Positions 7,212 through 14,120 of a DNA stretch of 14,143 nt are shown here, piece by piece; the stretch's first letter is position 1; each line of letters begins with the position of its first letter. Source of the stretch: Candidatus Stahliibacteriota bacterium CG08_land_8_20_14_0_20_40_26 (lineage in GTDB: Bacteria > Hydrothermota > UBA3073); NCBI GenBank assembly GCA_002774315.1, contig PEYP01000094.1, forward strand, positions 1-14,143. The letters run 5' to 3'. The position numbers and the translations under genes are program-made. Under the pieces are notes generated by a model, which was given only the letters and a program-made list of their open reading frames with translations, was not told the DNA's origin and did not search any database.

Positions 7212-7325
7212 ATGAGTATCTTTGGATGTCCCATCTCAACATTCTTCGCCTATATTGTAGCAATACTTTCCATTCTTGTCTCTATTATATGGGCACTGGT
7301 AAAAAAATTTTCTTTTGAAGGATAG
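7212..7325 (+). CDS. Small single-span membrane protein, probable symporter small accessory subunit
   Basis: A 37-codon ORF with a strong ribosome-binding site (AGGGAGG, 7201-7207) and an ATG at 7212. One hydrophobic helix (about residues 9-31, FFAYIVAILSILVSIIWALV) is followed by KKF and a short polar end. It stops 33 bp before a sodium:solute symporter gene that has its own Shine-Dalgarno sequence. Tiny one-helix proteins directly upstream of SSS-family genes are a known association (annotated as symporter small accessory protein). Size, topology, order and spacing fit; the sequence alone is too short for certainty. It probably sits in the inner membrane with the symporter. Confidence 0.75.
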   Translation: MSIFGCPISTFFAYIVAILSILVSIIWALVKKFSFEG

Positions 7326-7358
7326 TGGTGAGAACTGAAGGGTAATAAGGAGAAATAG

Positions 7359-8807
7359 ATGGTCTACATAGTTGTTCTTGCAGTTTATCTTGCCGTTCTT
7401 ATTGCCGTTGGATTTCTGGGCAGGAGAGGCACGAAGACCGTTGAAGATTTTTATATTGGGGGTAGAAACATAGGAGCCTGGGTCACTGCTATCTCATTTA
7501 TAGCCGCTTACTTCTCATCAGTAGTTATAATTGGTGGTGGTGGATTTGGTTATAAGTATGGTATGTCAACGGTCTGGGTAGGAGCGTCAAATGTACTCTT
7601 AGGATGCACTCTCTGCTGGATAATACTATGTGAGAGAATAAGATTATTCACCAGAAGGCTCTCTACAATGACTGTTCCAGACTTTTTTGGAAAGAGATTT
7701 ATCTCAAAGGAAGCAAGAGTTTTTTCGGCATTTATAATATGTATATTTATGATAGTCTATAATGTAAGTATACTAAAGGGAATGGGACATATATTTGAGG
7801 TATTGATGGGCATACCTTATTTATGGGGAGTCCTGATATCAGGACTCATTATAGTGTTTTATGTTGCAGTTGGTGGATATCTGGCTGTTGTCTGGACAGG
7901 TTTTATTCAGGGATGGATAATGCTGTTTGGAATTGCGTTGCTTACTATTATGACCCTGAAAGAGGTTGGGGGATTTGCATCGGTTCATTCAAAACTTATG
8001 ACAATAGACCCGGGTCTCGTTTACACTCCAGGAATCTGGGGATGGGCAGGTCTTGTGTCCTATTGTCTTATCGTCTCATTTGGGGTATGGGGAATGCCAC
8101 AACTTATGGTAAGGTTCTATTCTATAAAGACAACAAAGGTACTGAAAATTGGAACTGTAGTAGCAACCATTGGCGGGTGTATGGCAATCCTTCCGTATTT
8201 TAATGGTGCTTGTGCAAGGATACTTTATCCATCGCTCCCTTCTCCCGACCTTGCCATTCCTACCCTGACGAAACTTGTTCTTTCTCCATTAGGTGGGGCA
8301 ATATTCCTTGCTGGAGTGGTTGCTGCAGGGATGTCCACATTCTCTTCTGTGCTCATAGTAATTTCAAGTAGTGTAGTGAGGGATATATATGAGAAAGGTT
8401 TTGGAAAAGCACTTTCTGAGTCCGAGGGTCTGAAAAAAGGTAGATTATGGAGTACAATAATAGGAGCTATATCACTTCTTGTAGCTATAAAACCACCTGC
8501 GATGGTTCTTGTATTGTGTGCATTTTCATGGGCTGTAATAGCATCAACCTGTCTATGGCCTATGCTATTTGGAACCTACTGGAAAGGAACAACAAGGATG
8601 GGCGTGCTTGCCTCTATGATTGGTGGGTGTGTAACCGCACTTCTATGGATTACCCTGGGTAATCCGTTTGGTATTCATGGATTCATACCCGGAATACTTA
8701 TAGGCTTTATACTCATTATAGTCGTTAGTATATTTACCCAGAAATTACCCGAAGAGCATATAAAACGGGTATGGGGAGAAGAAGAACATCCGACAAATAA
8801 AATTTAG
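7359..8807 (+). CDS. Sodium:solute symporter family (SSS) transporter
   Basis: A 482-residue polytopic inner-membrane protein with about 13 predicted helices. The N-terminal signature DFYIGGRNIGAW (30-41) and the later AAGMSTFSSVLIVISSS (about 322-338), which corresponds to the helix carrying the Ser residues of the Na2 site in the family, place it in the SSS/PutP-PanF group that couples solute uptake to sodium. Substrate cannot be assigned; proline, pantothenate and other organic solutes are all possible. The ATG at 7359 has a strong ribosome-binding site (AAGGAGA, 7347-7353). It is co-directional with, and probably co-transcribed with, the 37-residue membrane protein upstream. It ends 10 bp from the convergent purine permease with no visible terminator between. 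Confidence 0.93.
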   Translation: MVYIVVLAVYLAVLIAVGFLGRRGTKTVEDFYIGGRNIGAWVTAISFIAAYFSSVVIIGGGGFGYKYGMSTVWVGASNVLLGCTLCWIILCERIRLFTRRLSTMTVPDFFGKRFISKEARVFSAFIICIFMIVYNVSILKGMGHIFEVLMGIPYLWGVLISGLIIVFYVAVGGYLAVVWTGFIQGWIMLFGIALLTIMTLKEVGGFASVHSKLMTIDPGLVYTPGIWGWAGLVSYCLIVSFGVWGMPQLMVRFYSIKTTKVLKIGTVVATIGGCMAILPYFNGACARILYPSLPSPDLAIPTLTKLVLSPLGGAIFLAGVVAAGMSTFSSVLIVISSSVVRDIYEKGFGKALSESEGLKKGRLWSTIIGAISLLVAIKPPAMVLVLCAFSWAVIASTCLWPMLFGTYWKGTTRMGVLASMIGGCVTALLWITLGNPFGIHGFIPGILIGFILIIVVSIFTQKLPEEHIKRVWGEEEHPTNKI

Positions 8808-8817
8808 TCCTTTATTT

Positions 8818-10149
8818 TTACCCCTTATAAGCGAATGCATAATATATGATGAAAAGCACTGTAAAGATGTACAGAAGCCAACTTACATCTTTTGCTCTTC
8901 CAGTGATAAGTTTTAACAAGGTATAAGAGACTATGCCTGCTGCAAGTCCATGAGAGATATTATTTGTCAGAGGCATTATAATTATTGTAAGAAATGCGGG
9001 TAAACTCTCCGTTATATCTTTCCAGTTTATCTTCAGAATCGGTTCCATCATAAAAACTCCAACCAGTACGAGAGCCGGGGCCGTTGCAGATGCAGGGATA
9101 ATACTGGCAAACGGTGCAAAAAAAAACCCTAAGAGAAAGAGAATTCCTACAACAAACGCTGTAAGTCCAGTCCTGCCTCCTTCTGCAACGCCTGCCGCAC
9201 TCTCTATATAGGTTGTAACTGTCGTGGTTCCGAAGAATGAACCGATGAGAGTTCCAAAGGCATCGACTATTAGTACCCTGCCTGCTCTTGGAAAGCTTCC
9301 TTTTTTATCCAGTATATTCAACTTCGCAGCAAGGCCTGCTATGCTTCCAATGGTGTCAAACAGATCAAAAAAGATAAATGTAAATATCACAGGAAGTAAT
9401 GAAAGTTTCATTGCGCCAATGATGTCAAGTTGCATAAATACAGATACAAAGGCATTTCTTGATGGGAATTTCATAATATCAGTTAGAGCGTGTGGAATAG
9501 GCGTAATGCTTACCCCACCAGATCTTACAAGCATTCCTGCAAATGCGGTTGCAATTATACCCCATAAAAGCGCTCCTTTCACCCTCACTCCAAGGAGGAA
9601 ACTGGTAAAGAGAAGACCGCCAAGAGCAAGGAGCACCGATGGAGATCTTATATCACCAAGGGCGATCATGGTGGCGGGATCTTTGGTGACTATGCCTGCG
9701 CTTGAGAGTCCTATGAATGCGATAAACATACCAATTCCCACGCTTGCTGCAAGTTTTAAATTAGTTGGAATACCCTTTAAAACATTCTCTCTCCATGGAG
9801 AGAGTGCAATTACTACAAATATGAGTCCATCCCAGAATACACATCCTAAAGCAGTCTGCCATGGAACATGCATTGTACCGCACACAGTAAAAGCAAAGAA
9901 TGCATTGTACCCCATTCCAGCAGCGAGTGCAAAGGGTAGATTTACAAAGAGACCCATCACTATACAGGTAATGGCAGCAGATAATACAGTCGCCATAACT
10001 GCTCCTTCAAATGGAACACCGCCTTTTGATAGAAGCATGGGATTAACAAATATGATGTACGCCATAGTCATAAATGTCACAAAGCCTGCGAGAATCTCGG
10101 TCGAAATCTTACTCCCCCGCTCTTCCAATTTGAATATTCTCTCAATCAT
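8818..10149 (-). CDS. NCS2 family purine (guanine/hypoxanthine/adenine-type) permease, AzgA/PbuG-like
   Basis: A 443-residue inner-membrane transporter. It carries AzgA/PbuG hallmarks: VNPMLLSKGGVPFEGAVMAT near the N-terminus, LAAGMGYNAFFAFTV in helix 3, the FDTIGS motif, and FGTTTVTTYIESAAGVAEGG, the substrate- and proton-site region of this branch. Members import purine bases by proton symport. I start it at the ATG at 10149, which has AAAGGGG just upstream. The frame remains open for another 30 codons, but those codons translate an intergenic repeat and are not likely protein. It lies 95 bp downstream of the BamA-like gene on the same strand, probably in the same transcript. Which purine is carried is unknown. 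Confidence 0.93.
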   Translation of the reverse strand: MIERIFKLEERGSKISTEILAGFVTFMTMAYIIFVNPMLLSKGGVPFEGAVMATVLSAAITCIVMGLFVNLPFALAAGMGYNAFFAFTVCGTMHVPWQTALGCVFWDGLIFVVIALSPWRENVLKGIPTNLKLAASVGIGMFIAFIGLSSAGIVTKDPATMIALGDIRSPSVLLALGGLLFTSFLLGVRVKGALLWGIIATAFAGMLVRSGGVSITPIPHALTDIMKFPSRNAFVSVFMQLDIIGAMKLSLLPVIFTFIFFDLFDTIGSIAGLAAKLNILDKKGSFPRAGRVLIVDAFGTLIGSFFGTTTVTTYIESAAGVAEGGRTGLTAFVVGILFLLGFFFAPFASIIPASATAPALVLVGVFMMEPILKINWKDITESLPAFLTIIIMPLTNNISHGLAAGIVSYTLLKLITGRAKDVSWLLYIFTVLFIIYYAFAYKG

Positions 10150-10189
10150 AGTACCCCTTTCAAAGAAGGATAAAAATAAAATGCTGCGA

Positions 10190-10222
10190 AACCATTGACT
10201 ATTTACTATTGACAATTGCCTA
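10190..10222. repeat. Degenerate TTGACTATT/TTGACAATT repeat between the BamA-like and permease genes
   Basis: Consecutive near-copies of a nonamer (TTGACTATT, TACTATTGA, TTGACAATT) make up this stretch of the 95-bp gap. It fakes a 30-residue N-terminal extension on the permease. It resembles low-complexity intergenic repeats found in other bacteria, but only this locus is present here. Confidence 0.5.
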
Positions 10223-10244
10223 TTACGCAACAAATTCAACTACT

Positions 10245-11567
10245 TCATATTGTGGTCTTCAATCTTATGTGCAATTTACCCTGCATAAGGCTTTTTCCTT
10301 TTGCTACACCATAATCTACACTCCATCTTCCTACTGGTGTTAGAAATGAGATACCCATACCGCCACCAAGCATAAATAACTTAGTGTTATCCACTAGTTC
10401 TACACGTCCCATGTCAACAAAAGGGAAAAATCTATTCTCACCTCCGAGTGGAAATCTATACTCCATATTGCTCCATAGGGCTGCTCTACCCCTGATCTCT
10501 CCTTCCTCGTATCCTCTTACGGTGTTTGCGCCACCAACCATTACAAGATTATATCCGGGGATTGAATCTTCAAGACAAACATCGCCATTTATCGAGAGAA
10601 AAGACCTGTTAAGGAGCCTTTCTACTCCAGCAGTTACTCTATTCACTCCGTGAATTCCATATCGTGAAGAAAATGAAAGATGTTGGGCCTGTTTTTTGTA
10701 TGTCCCCCCAATTATTCCGAACCACTTTTCCTCTCCAGGTATCACTTTCTCCCATTCTATACCGACCTTCAATATAAATTCAAATACAGGGAATACTGCG
10801 AAGTGGCCCTTTACTTTACTAATCATGCTTAAGGTATCAAAGCGTTCGTTGTCTAATTCAAACCCAAAATCTACAGGATAGCCTAATATCCACGGCTCTG
10901 TATAACTTAGATAAATATTTATCCGGTTATCTGGATACGATGAATAGAGTCCAGAGAGCCGTCTACCAGTCCCAAACAAGTTGTATGTGTCGACTTTGAG
11001 AAATCCATTGATTTTCCCCATACTATAACCCATAACACCCTCAAATGATGATGATGATAACTCTTCCACATTAACGAGAAGAAATCCTTTGCCAATTCCC
11101 TTCTTATAACTCACCGGTTGAATAGATATGACTTTCAAAAACTTAAGTCCTTCAACTCTTTTCTTTGCCTTCTCTATTATTTTGGGATTAAATATTTGAA
11201 CGTTCTTTAACCTGAATTCTCTTTTTATAACGCTCTCTTTCGTTGTAACATTCCCACTTACCTTTATATTATCTATAAAGAACTTTACTCCCTCGTCTAT
11301 CTCTATACTAAATGAAACACCATCGTTCTCCATGCGGAATTTGGAAGGCTTCACACGGATAAAGGGATAACCCGCCTTTTCGTATCTCCTTAATACCATT
11401 CCAATACCTTTTTCAAGCGTCTCTTTGGATAAAGAGTGTATATCGAGCATATTGAGGATCTCTCTATCACTATATACGCTATTTCCCTTTACCTCCACCC
11501 TCTTCAATGTGAGAGTGGAATCAGCCGTAAAGTTGTTGATCTGAATGATAAGAAAAATAAGTAACAT
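10245..11567 (-). CDS. BamA/TamA-family outer membrane protein (POTRA domains plus beta-barrel)
   Basis: A 440-residue protein. A short hydrophobic N-terminus (MLLIFLIIQI) probably acts as a signal peptide with cleavage after about residue 16. Two POTRA-like domains follow: about 20-90, beginning LKRVEVKGNSVYSDREIL, and about 95-172, with IDNIKVSGNVTTKESVI. The rest (about 175-440) alternates as an Omp85 barrel and contains GGANTVRGYEEGEIRG (about 344-359), the conserved VRGF/Y loop-6 motif. The barrel is short compared with E. coli BamA, and there are fewer POTRAs, so it is more likely a TamA-like or accessory Omp85 than the essential BamA. Ribosome-binding site AAGG lies upstream of the ATG at 11567. 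It begins 9 bp after the methyltransferase stop, implying co-transcription. It indicates a diderm envelope. Confidence 0.87.
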   Translation of the reverse strand: MLLIFLIIQINNFTADSTLTLKRVEVKGNSVYSDREILNMLDIHSLSKETLEKGIGMVLRRYEKAGYPFIRVKPSKFRMENDGVSFSIEIDEGVKFFIDNIKVSGNVTTKESVIKREFRLKNVQIFNPKIIEKAKKRVEGLKFLKVISIQPVSYKKGIGKGFLLVNVEELSSSSFEGVMGYSMGKINGFLKVDTYNLFGTGRRLSGLYSSYPDNRINIYLSYTEPWILGYPVDFGFELDNERFDTLSMISKVKGHFAVFPVFEFILKVGIEWEKVIPGEEKWFGIIGGTYKKQAQHLSFSSRYGIHGVNRVTAGVERLLNRSFLSINGDVCLEDSIPGYNLVMVGGANTVRGYEEGEIRGRAALWSNMEYRFPLGGENRFFPFVDMGRVELVDNTKLFMLGGGMGISFLTPVGRWSVDYGVAKGKSLMQGKLHIRLKTTI

Positions 11568-11576
11568 AAATCAACC

Positions 11577-12098
11577 TTAATCGGGTTTCGGAATCATATA
11601 CACATATATCTCCTCAATTGCATCCATCTTGACAGGCTTCCACCCTTTAATCTTCCAGACATACGATACAATTCTTGTCCCGGGAGCGAGTTCCTTTTCA
11701 AATTTTGGTATAAGCATATCGTTTGCCCGCGAAAATAGAAAGAGTGTCACGCAGGTTGCATCGGCTATATGCATTTTTATAAAATTTCCAAATTTTATAG
11801 TAACTTTATCCCTTTGATTCGAGAATAGAGTCTTAAAATATGCAATAAGAAATCTCAAGGGATCTGCCTCTATTCCAACCGCCCTCGTCCCAAATTCCCT
11901 TGCAGCGGTCAATACAATCCTTCCATCTCCACACCCTAGATCGTATACAATATCATTCTCTCCAATTTCTGCCATCTTTAACATTTTTCTAACAACTCTC
12001 ATTGGCGTTGGGTCGTATCCTGCACCTATTATGAGTGTCCAGTATTTCCAGACAATATAGAGCAGAAAAGCAAAAATTGTCGCTAAAAGTATCCACAT
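11577..12098 (-). CDS. Membrane-anchored SAM-dependent methyltransferase, FAM173/ATPSCKMT-like
   Basis: 173 residues from the ATG at 12098. Residues 2-26 form one transmembrane helix. GYDPTPMRVVRKMLKMAEI precedes motif I, VYDLGCGDGRIV (51-62), and the beta-2 acidic end VGIEADP (74-80). The string DLGCGDGRIV..AA.EFG..AVG.E..P and the later KELAPGTRIVSYVWKIKGWKP closely resemble the FAM173 family, whose animal members are lysine methyltransferases of mitochondrial proteins (ATP synthase c-subunit and ANT) and also carry an N-terminal membrane segment. The bacterial substrate is unknown. The frame extends upstream to a TTG at 12161, but those codons lie over a strong terminator hairpin, so I prefer the internal ATG although it lacks a Shine-Dalgarno sequence. 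It is first in the order methyltransferase, BamA-like, permease. Confidence 0.8.
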   Translation of the reverse strand: MWILLATIFAFLLYIVWKYWTLIIGAGYDPTPMRVVRKMLKMAEIGENDIVYDLGCGDGRIVLTAAREFGTRAVGIEADPLRFLIAYFKTLFSNQRDKVTIKFGNFIKMHIADATCVTLFLFSRANDMLIPKFEKELAPGTRIVSYVWKIKGWKPVKMDAIEEIYVYMIPKPD

Positions 12099-12126
12099 AA
12101 GTAAATATTTGAGCAAAAATAGGACT

Positions 12127-12156
12127 AAAAAAACAAAAGACCCCCATGGGGTCTTT
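12127..12156 (-). terminator. Rho-independent terminator after tRNA-Pro
   Basis: A perfect 9-bp stem AAAGACCCC/GGGGTCTTT with a 3-nt loop (12136-12156), followed on the minus strand by TGTTTTTTTA. It ends the merR-tRNA-Pro transcript about 125 nt past the tRNA and overlaps the 5' extension of the methyltransferase frame. On the plus strand there is no comparable U-tract. Confidence 0.85.
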
Positions 12157-12170
12157 ATCAATACTGTAAC

Positions 12171-12274
12171 TCAACCCTTCAGGGTTGATATTAAGGCTGA
12201 CGCCTTGAGCTTCTTGTTGTTATGGTTGACAATCAAGGCTATCCCGCCGTTAGTGAGGTAAAAAGCCTTGAGCT
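12171..12274. repeat. Paired hairpins and direct repeat between tRNA-Pro and its terminator
   Basis: TCAACCC/GGGTTGA with loop TTCA (12171-12188) is followed by AAGGC/GCCTT (12193-12206). TCAAGGCT (12233-12240) pairs with AGCCTTGA (12264-12271). The 10-mer GCCTTGAGCT occurs twice (12202-12211 and 12265-12274). The arrangement looks like a dispersed palindromic element with a partial second copy; it would lie in the 3' trailer of the tRNA transcript. Confidence 0.65.
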
Positions 12275-12279
12275 ATTTT

Positions 12280-12353
12280 TCGGGGCGAGTGGATTCGAAC
12301 CACCGACCCCCAGCCCCCCATGCTGGTGCGCTTCCAGACTGCGCCACGCCCCG
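12280..12353 (-). tRNA. tRNA-Pro (anticodon GGG)
   Basis: A complete 74-nt cloverleaf without an encoded CCA. The acceptor stem CGGGGCG/CGCCCCG is perfect, the D-stem is GCGC/GCGC, and the anticodon stem CCAGC/GCTGG encloses the loop ATGGGGG (anticodon GGG after U33). The T-arm is GGTGG-TTCGAAT-CCACT, and the discriminator is A. It starts 12 nt after the merR-like stop and shares its promoter; the terminator follows at 12136-12156. Confidence 0.97.
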
Positions 12354-12365
12354 ATATACTCCACT

Positions 12366-12671
12366 TCATCCTTCAAGTATGTCCACTACCTCTGCTATCT
12401 CATTTCTGACGGTAGAGAGTGCGCTTTTTATGACGGTTTCTCCCACCTTTTTAATTTCTTTAAATCTCCTTTTCGCTCCATTTACAGTATACTTTTTATC
12501 GTACAGTAGTTCCTTAACAAGCAAAAGGTCGTCTATATCACCTTGCTGATAAACCCTTCTCCCTCTTTTTCTCTTTGGACAGATATGAAATTCTTTCTCC
12601 CAGTATCTTATCGTGTGCGATTCAACACCCAGTATACTCCCTATCTCGCTTATGGAGTAGTAAAGTTTCAT
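12366..12671 (-). CDS. Short MerR-family transcriptional regulator
   Basis: A 101-residue protein with an N-terminal MerR winged helix-turn-helix (about 5-47): YSISEIGSILGVESHTIRYWEKEF followed by a basic wing KRKRGRRVY and the QGDIDDLLLVKELLYDKKYTVNGAKRRF stretch typical of MerR helices 3-4. The C-terminus (about 75-101) is a short helix without a visible effector-binding domain or metal-binding cysteines, so the signal, if any, is unknown. From memory, short MerR genes just before tRNA-Pro also occur in some Deltaproteobacteria, often beside ihfA; no ihfA is seen here. Transcribed from the promoter at 12862-12890 through a repeat-rich leader of about 184 nt. No strong Shine-Dalgarno sequence precedes the ATG. 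Confidence 0.88.
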   Translation of the reverse strand: MKLYYSISEIGSILGVESHTIRYWEKEFHICPKRKRGRRVYQQGDIDDLLLVKELLYDKKYTVNGAKRRFKEIKKVGETVIKSALSTVRNEIAEVVDILEG

Positions 12672-12694
12672 TGCCTAAAAAAACATCAACCACA

Positions 12695-12713
12695 CCTGCC
12701 TGCCGCAGGCAGG
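12695..12713. repeat. Palindrome CCTGCCTG-CCG-CAGGCAGG in the merR leader
   Basis: An 8-bp perfect stem with a 3-nt loop. It shares its CCTGCCT/AGGCAGG core with the hairpin at 7052-7075, and is followed on the plus strand by GATGAACACGGATG, another repeat-like word. It lies 24-42 nt upstream of the merR start codon. Confidence 0.75.
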
Positions 12714-12767
12714 GATGAACACGGATGTTGCCTAACGGCGACCTTTGGTTCACAGATTGTATAAGAA

Positions 12768-12850
12768 GTTAGTCTGTTAGTTGGATAGTTTATTAGAATC
12801 TAACAAACTAATAAACTAACTAACAAACCAACAAACTAACAAACCCACCA
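12768..12850. repeat. TTAGTT/AACTAA repeat array with inverted arms in the merR leader
   Basis: Degenerate copies of TTAGTYTG and TTAGTTGG on the left are opposed by AACAAACTAA-type copies on the right. TAGTTTATTAG (12786-12796) and CTAATAAACTA (12808-12818) are perfect complements. The words match the tandem repeat at 425-452 in the pyrR leader. It lies just downstream of the predicted merR transcription start. Confidence 0.75.
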
Positions 12851-12861
12851 ACTTTCCACAT

Positions 12862-12890
12862 ATTATACCACAAAAGTCTTTCTCTGTCAA
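12862..12890 (-). promoter_or_regulatory. Sigma-70/A-type promoter of merR-tRNA-Pro
   Basis: On the minus strand, TTGACA (12890-12885), 17 bp, TATAAT (12867-12862) with GTGG before the -10. It is an exact consensus plus extended -10. The -35 lies 17 bp downstream of the cysteine desulfurase stop codon. The predicted start is near 12855. Confidence 0.87.
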
Positions 12891-12906
12891 GAAAAAAGTT
12901 TGGAAG

Positions 12907-14052
12907 CTATTTATACGGTGACATCGATCGCAATTTTTCTACGATTCGGGGAAGAATATCAAGAACTTTATCAATGTCCTCTTCTGTATTTTTCCTGCCG
13001 AGACTGAATCGCAGTGAGCCATAAGCAATTTCTGGTTCAATACCCATCGCAAGGAGGACATGAGACGGTTTAGTTGAGCCAGATGTGCAAGCAGAACCAG
13101 AGGAAGCACAGATCTCATTCAGATCAAGATGTAGTAATACTGATTCTCCCTCTACATATCTGATACACAAAGACAGGGTATTGGAAACCCGTTTTTCTCT
13201 GTGCCCGTTTATGATGATATCAGGTATTCGTTCCTGCAATCCTGTTTCAAGTTTATCTCTCAGGATTGACAACCTCCTATTTTCCTCTCCCAGTTCTGTG
13301 GTTGCAATCTTTACTGCTTCCGAGAGTCCAATAATCTCCGGTACATTCTCCGTCCCTGCTCGAAGACTCATTTCGTGAGATCCACCATGAATGAGTGATT
13401 CAATATGTGTTCCTTCCCTGACGAATAATACTCCTATACCCTTGGGTCCGTATATCTTGTGTCCTGACAGCGATAGCATATCAACCCTAATTTCTTTTAA
13501 GTTTACTGGAATCTTCCCAATCGCCTGCACCGCATCCGTATGAAAATATATTCCCTTTTCCCTTGCAATTTCTGCTATCTCCTTTATGGGTTGTATTGTG
13601 CCAATTTCATTGTTTACCCACATGATTGATATAAGGATCGTTTGTGGTGTAATCGCCTTTCTCAGAGCATCAACATGAACTATCCCGGTGGAATCTACTG
13701 GAATGTAGGATACTCTGAAACCCATACCCTCAAGCCATCTACACGGATTAAGAACAGCATGATGTTCTATCCTGGAAGTAATTATATGATTTCCCTCCCG
13801 CCTTCGTCTCCATGCTGTACCCTTAATTGCAAGGTTATTAGATTCTGTTCCTCCAGAGGTAAAATATATTTCCTTTGGGCCGCATTTGAGACAGTTTGCT
13901 ACAGTCTCCCTTGCATCCTCCAGCACCTCCCTTGCCTCCTGTGCAATTCTGTATATAGAGGAGGGATTGGTAAAGTTTTCCCTAAAATATGGCATCATCC
14001 TTGAGAGTACCCTTTTATCTATTTTTGTCGTTGAATTATGGTCAAGGTACAT
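12907..14052 (-). CDS. Cysteine desulfurase, NifS/IscS family
   Basis: A 381-residue PLP enzyme that takes sulfur from L-cysteine as an enzyme-bound persulfide for Fe-S cluster or thio-cofactor assembly. Visible are the N-terminal YLDHNSTT, TSGGTESNN (65-73), His97 in RIEHHA, Asp173 and Gln176 in HTDAVQ, the PLP Schiff-base Lys199 in SGHKIYGPKG, and catalytic Cys322 in SSGSACTSGS, the class I (NifS/IscS) active-site loop. An upstream GGAGG favours the second of two adjacent ATGs (14052 rather than 14055). The open frame further upstream (to 14109) is not credible. No iscU/nifU, iscA or mnmA neighbour is in the window, so whether it serves Fe-S or tRNA thiolation is undecided. No promoter was recognised in the 88 bp to the window edge. 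Confidence 0.95.
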   Translation of the reverse strand: MYLDHNSTTKIDKRVLSRMMPYFRENFTNPSSIYRIAQEAREVLEDARETVANCLKCGPKEIYFTSGGTESNNLAIKGTAWRRRREGNHIITSRIEHHAVLNPCRWLEGMGFRVSYIPVDSTGIVHVDALRKAITPQTILISIMWVNNEIGTIQPIKEIAEIAREKGIYFHTDAVQAIGKIPVNLKEIRVDMLSLSGHKIYGPKGIGVLFVREGTHIESLIHGGSHEMSLRAGTENVPEIIGLSEAVKIATTELGEENRRLSILRDKLETGLQERIPDIIINGHREKRVSNTLSLCIRYVEGESVLLHLDLNEICASSGSACTSGSTKPSHVLLAMGIEPEIAYGSLRFSLGRKNTEEDIDKVLDILPRIVEKLRSMSPYK

Positions 14053-14091
14053 CATACAACCTCCCTTTGGAATAGTAAGTATTGTCAAAAA

Positions 14092-14120
14092 ACTAACCAC
14101 AGAGAACACAGAGATTTTGA
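14092..14120. repeat. CTCTGTG-type degenerate repeat upstream of the cysteine desulfurase
   Basis: On the minus strand this reads as two near-copies of CTCTGTG followed by GTTAG. It resembles the folB-leader block at 6795-6856. It lies 37 nt or more upstream of the desulfurase start, in its probable 5' region. Confidence 0.55.

Noticed and set aside
9224..10198. 324-codon plus-strand ORF
   Set aside because: It is antisense to the NCS2 permease, has no recognisable family features, and is explained by codon bias of the real gene.
10150..10239. 30-codon N-terminal extension of the purine permease
   Set aside because: The codons translate the TTGACTATT-type intergenic repeat, and the ATG at 10149 has a good ribosome-binding site and the expected family N-terminus.
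12226..12231. Plus-strand TTGACA between the methyltransferase and tRNA-Pro
   Set aside because: No -10-like hexamer at 16-18 bp (GTTAGT is there) and no plus-strand gene downstream.
12222..12549. Two plus-strand ORFs (95 and 93 codons) across the tRNA region
   Set aside because: They are antisense translations of tRNA-Pro and merR; peptides like GFEPPTPSPP and VDSNHRPPAPHAG are a classic false protein from tRNA-Pro genes.
14083..14088. Minus-strand TTGACA upstream of the cysteine desulfurase
   Set aside because: A -10 at 17 bp would fall on the Shine-Dalgarno sequence and does not resemble TATAAT; it is probably not the promoter of this gene.
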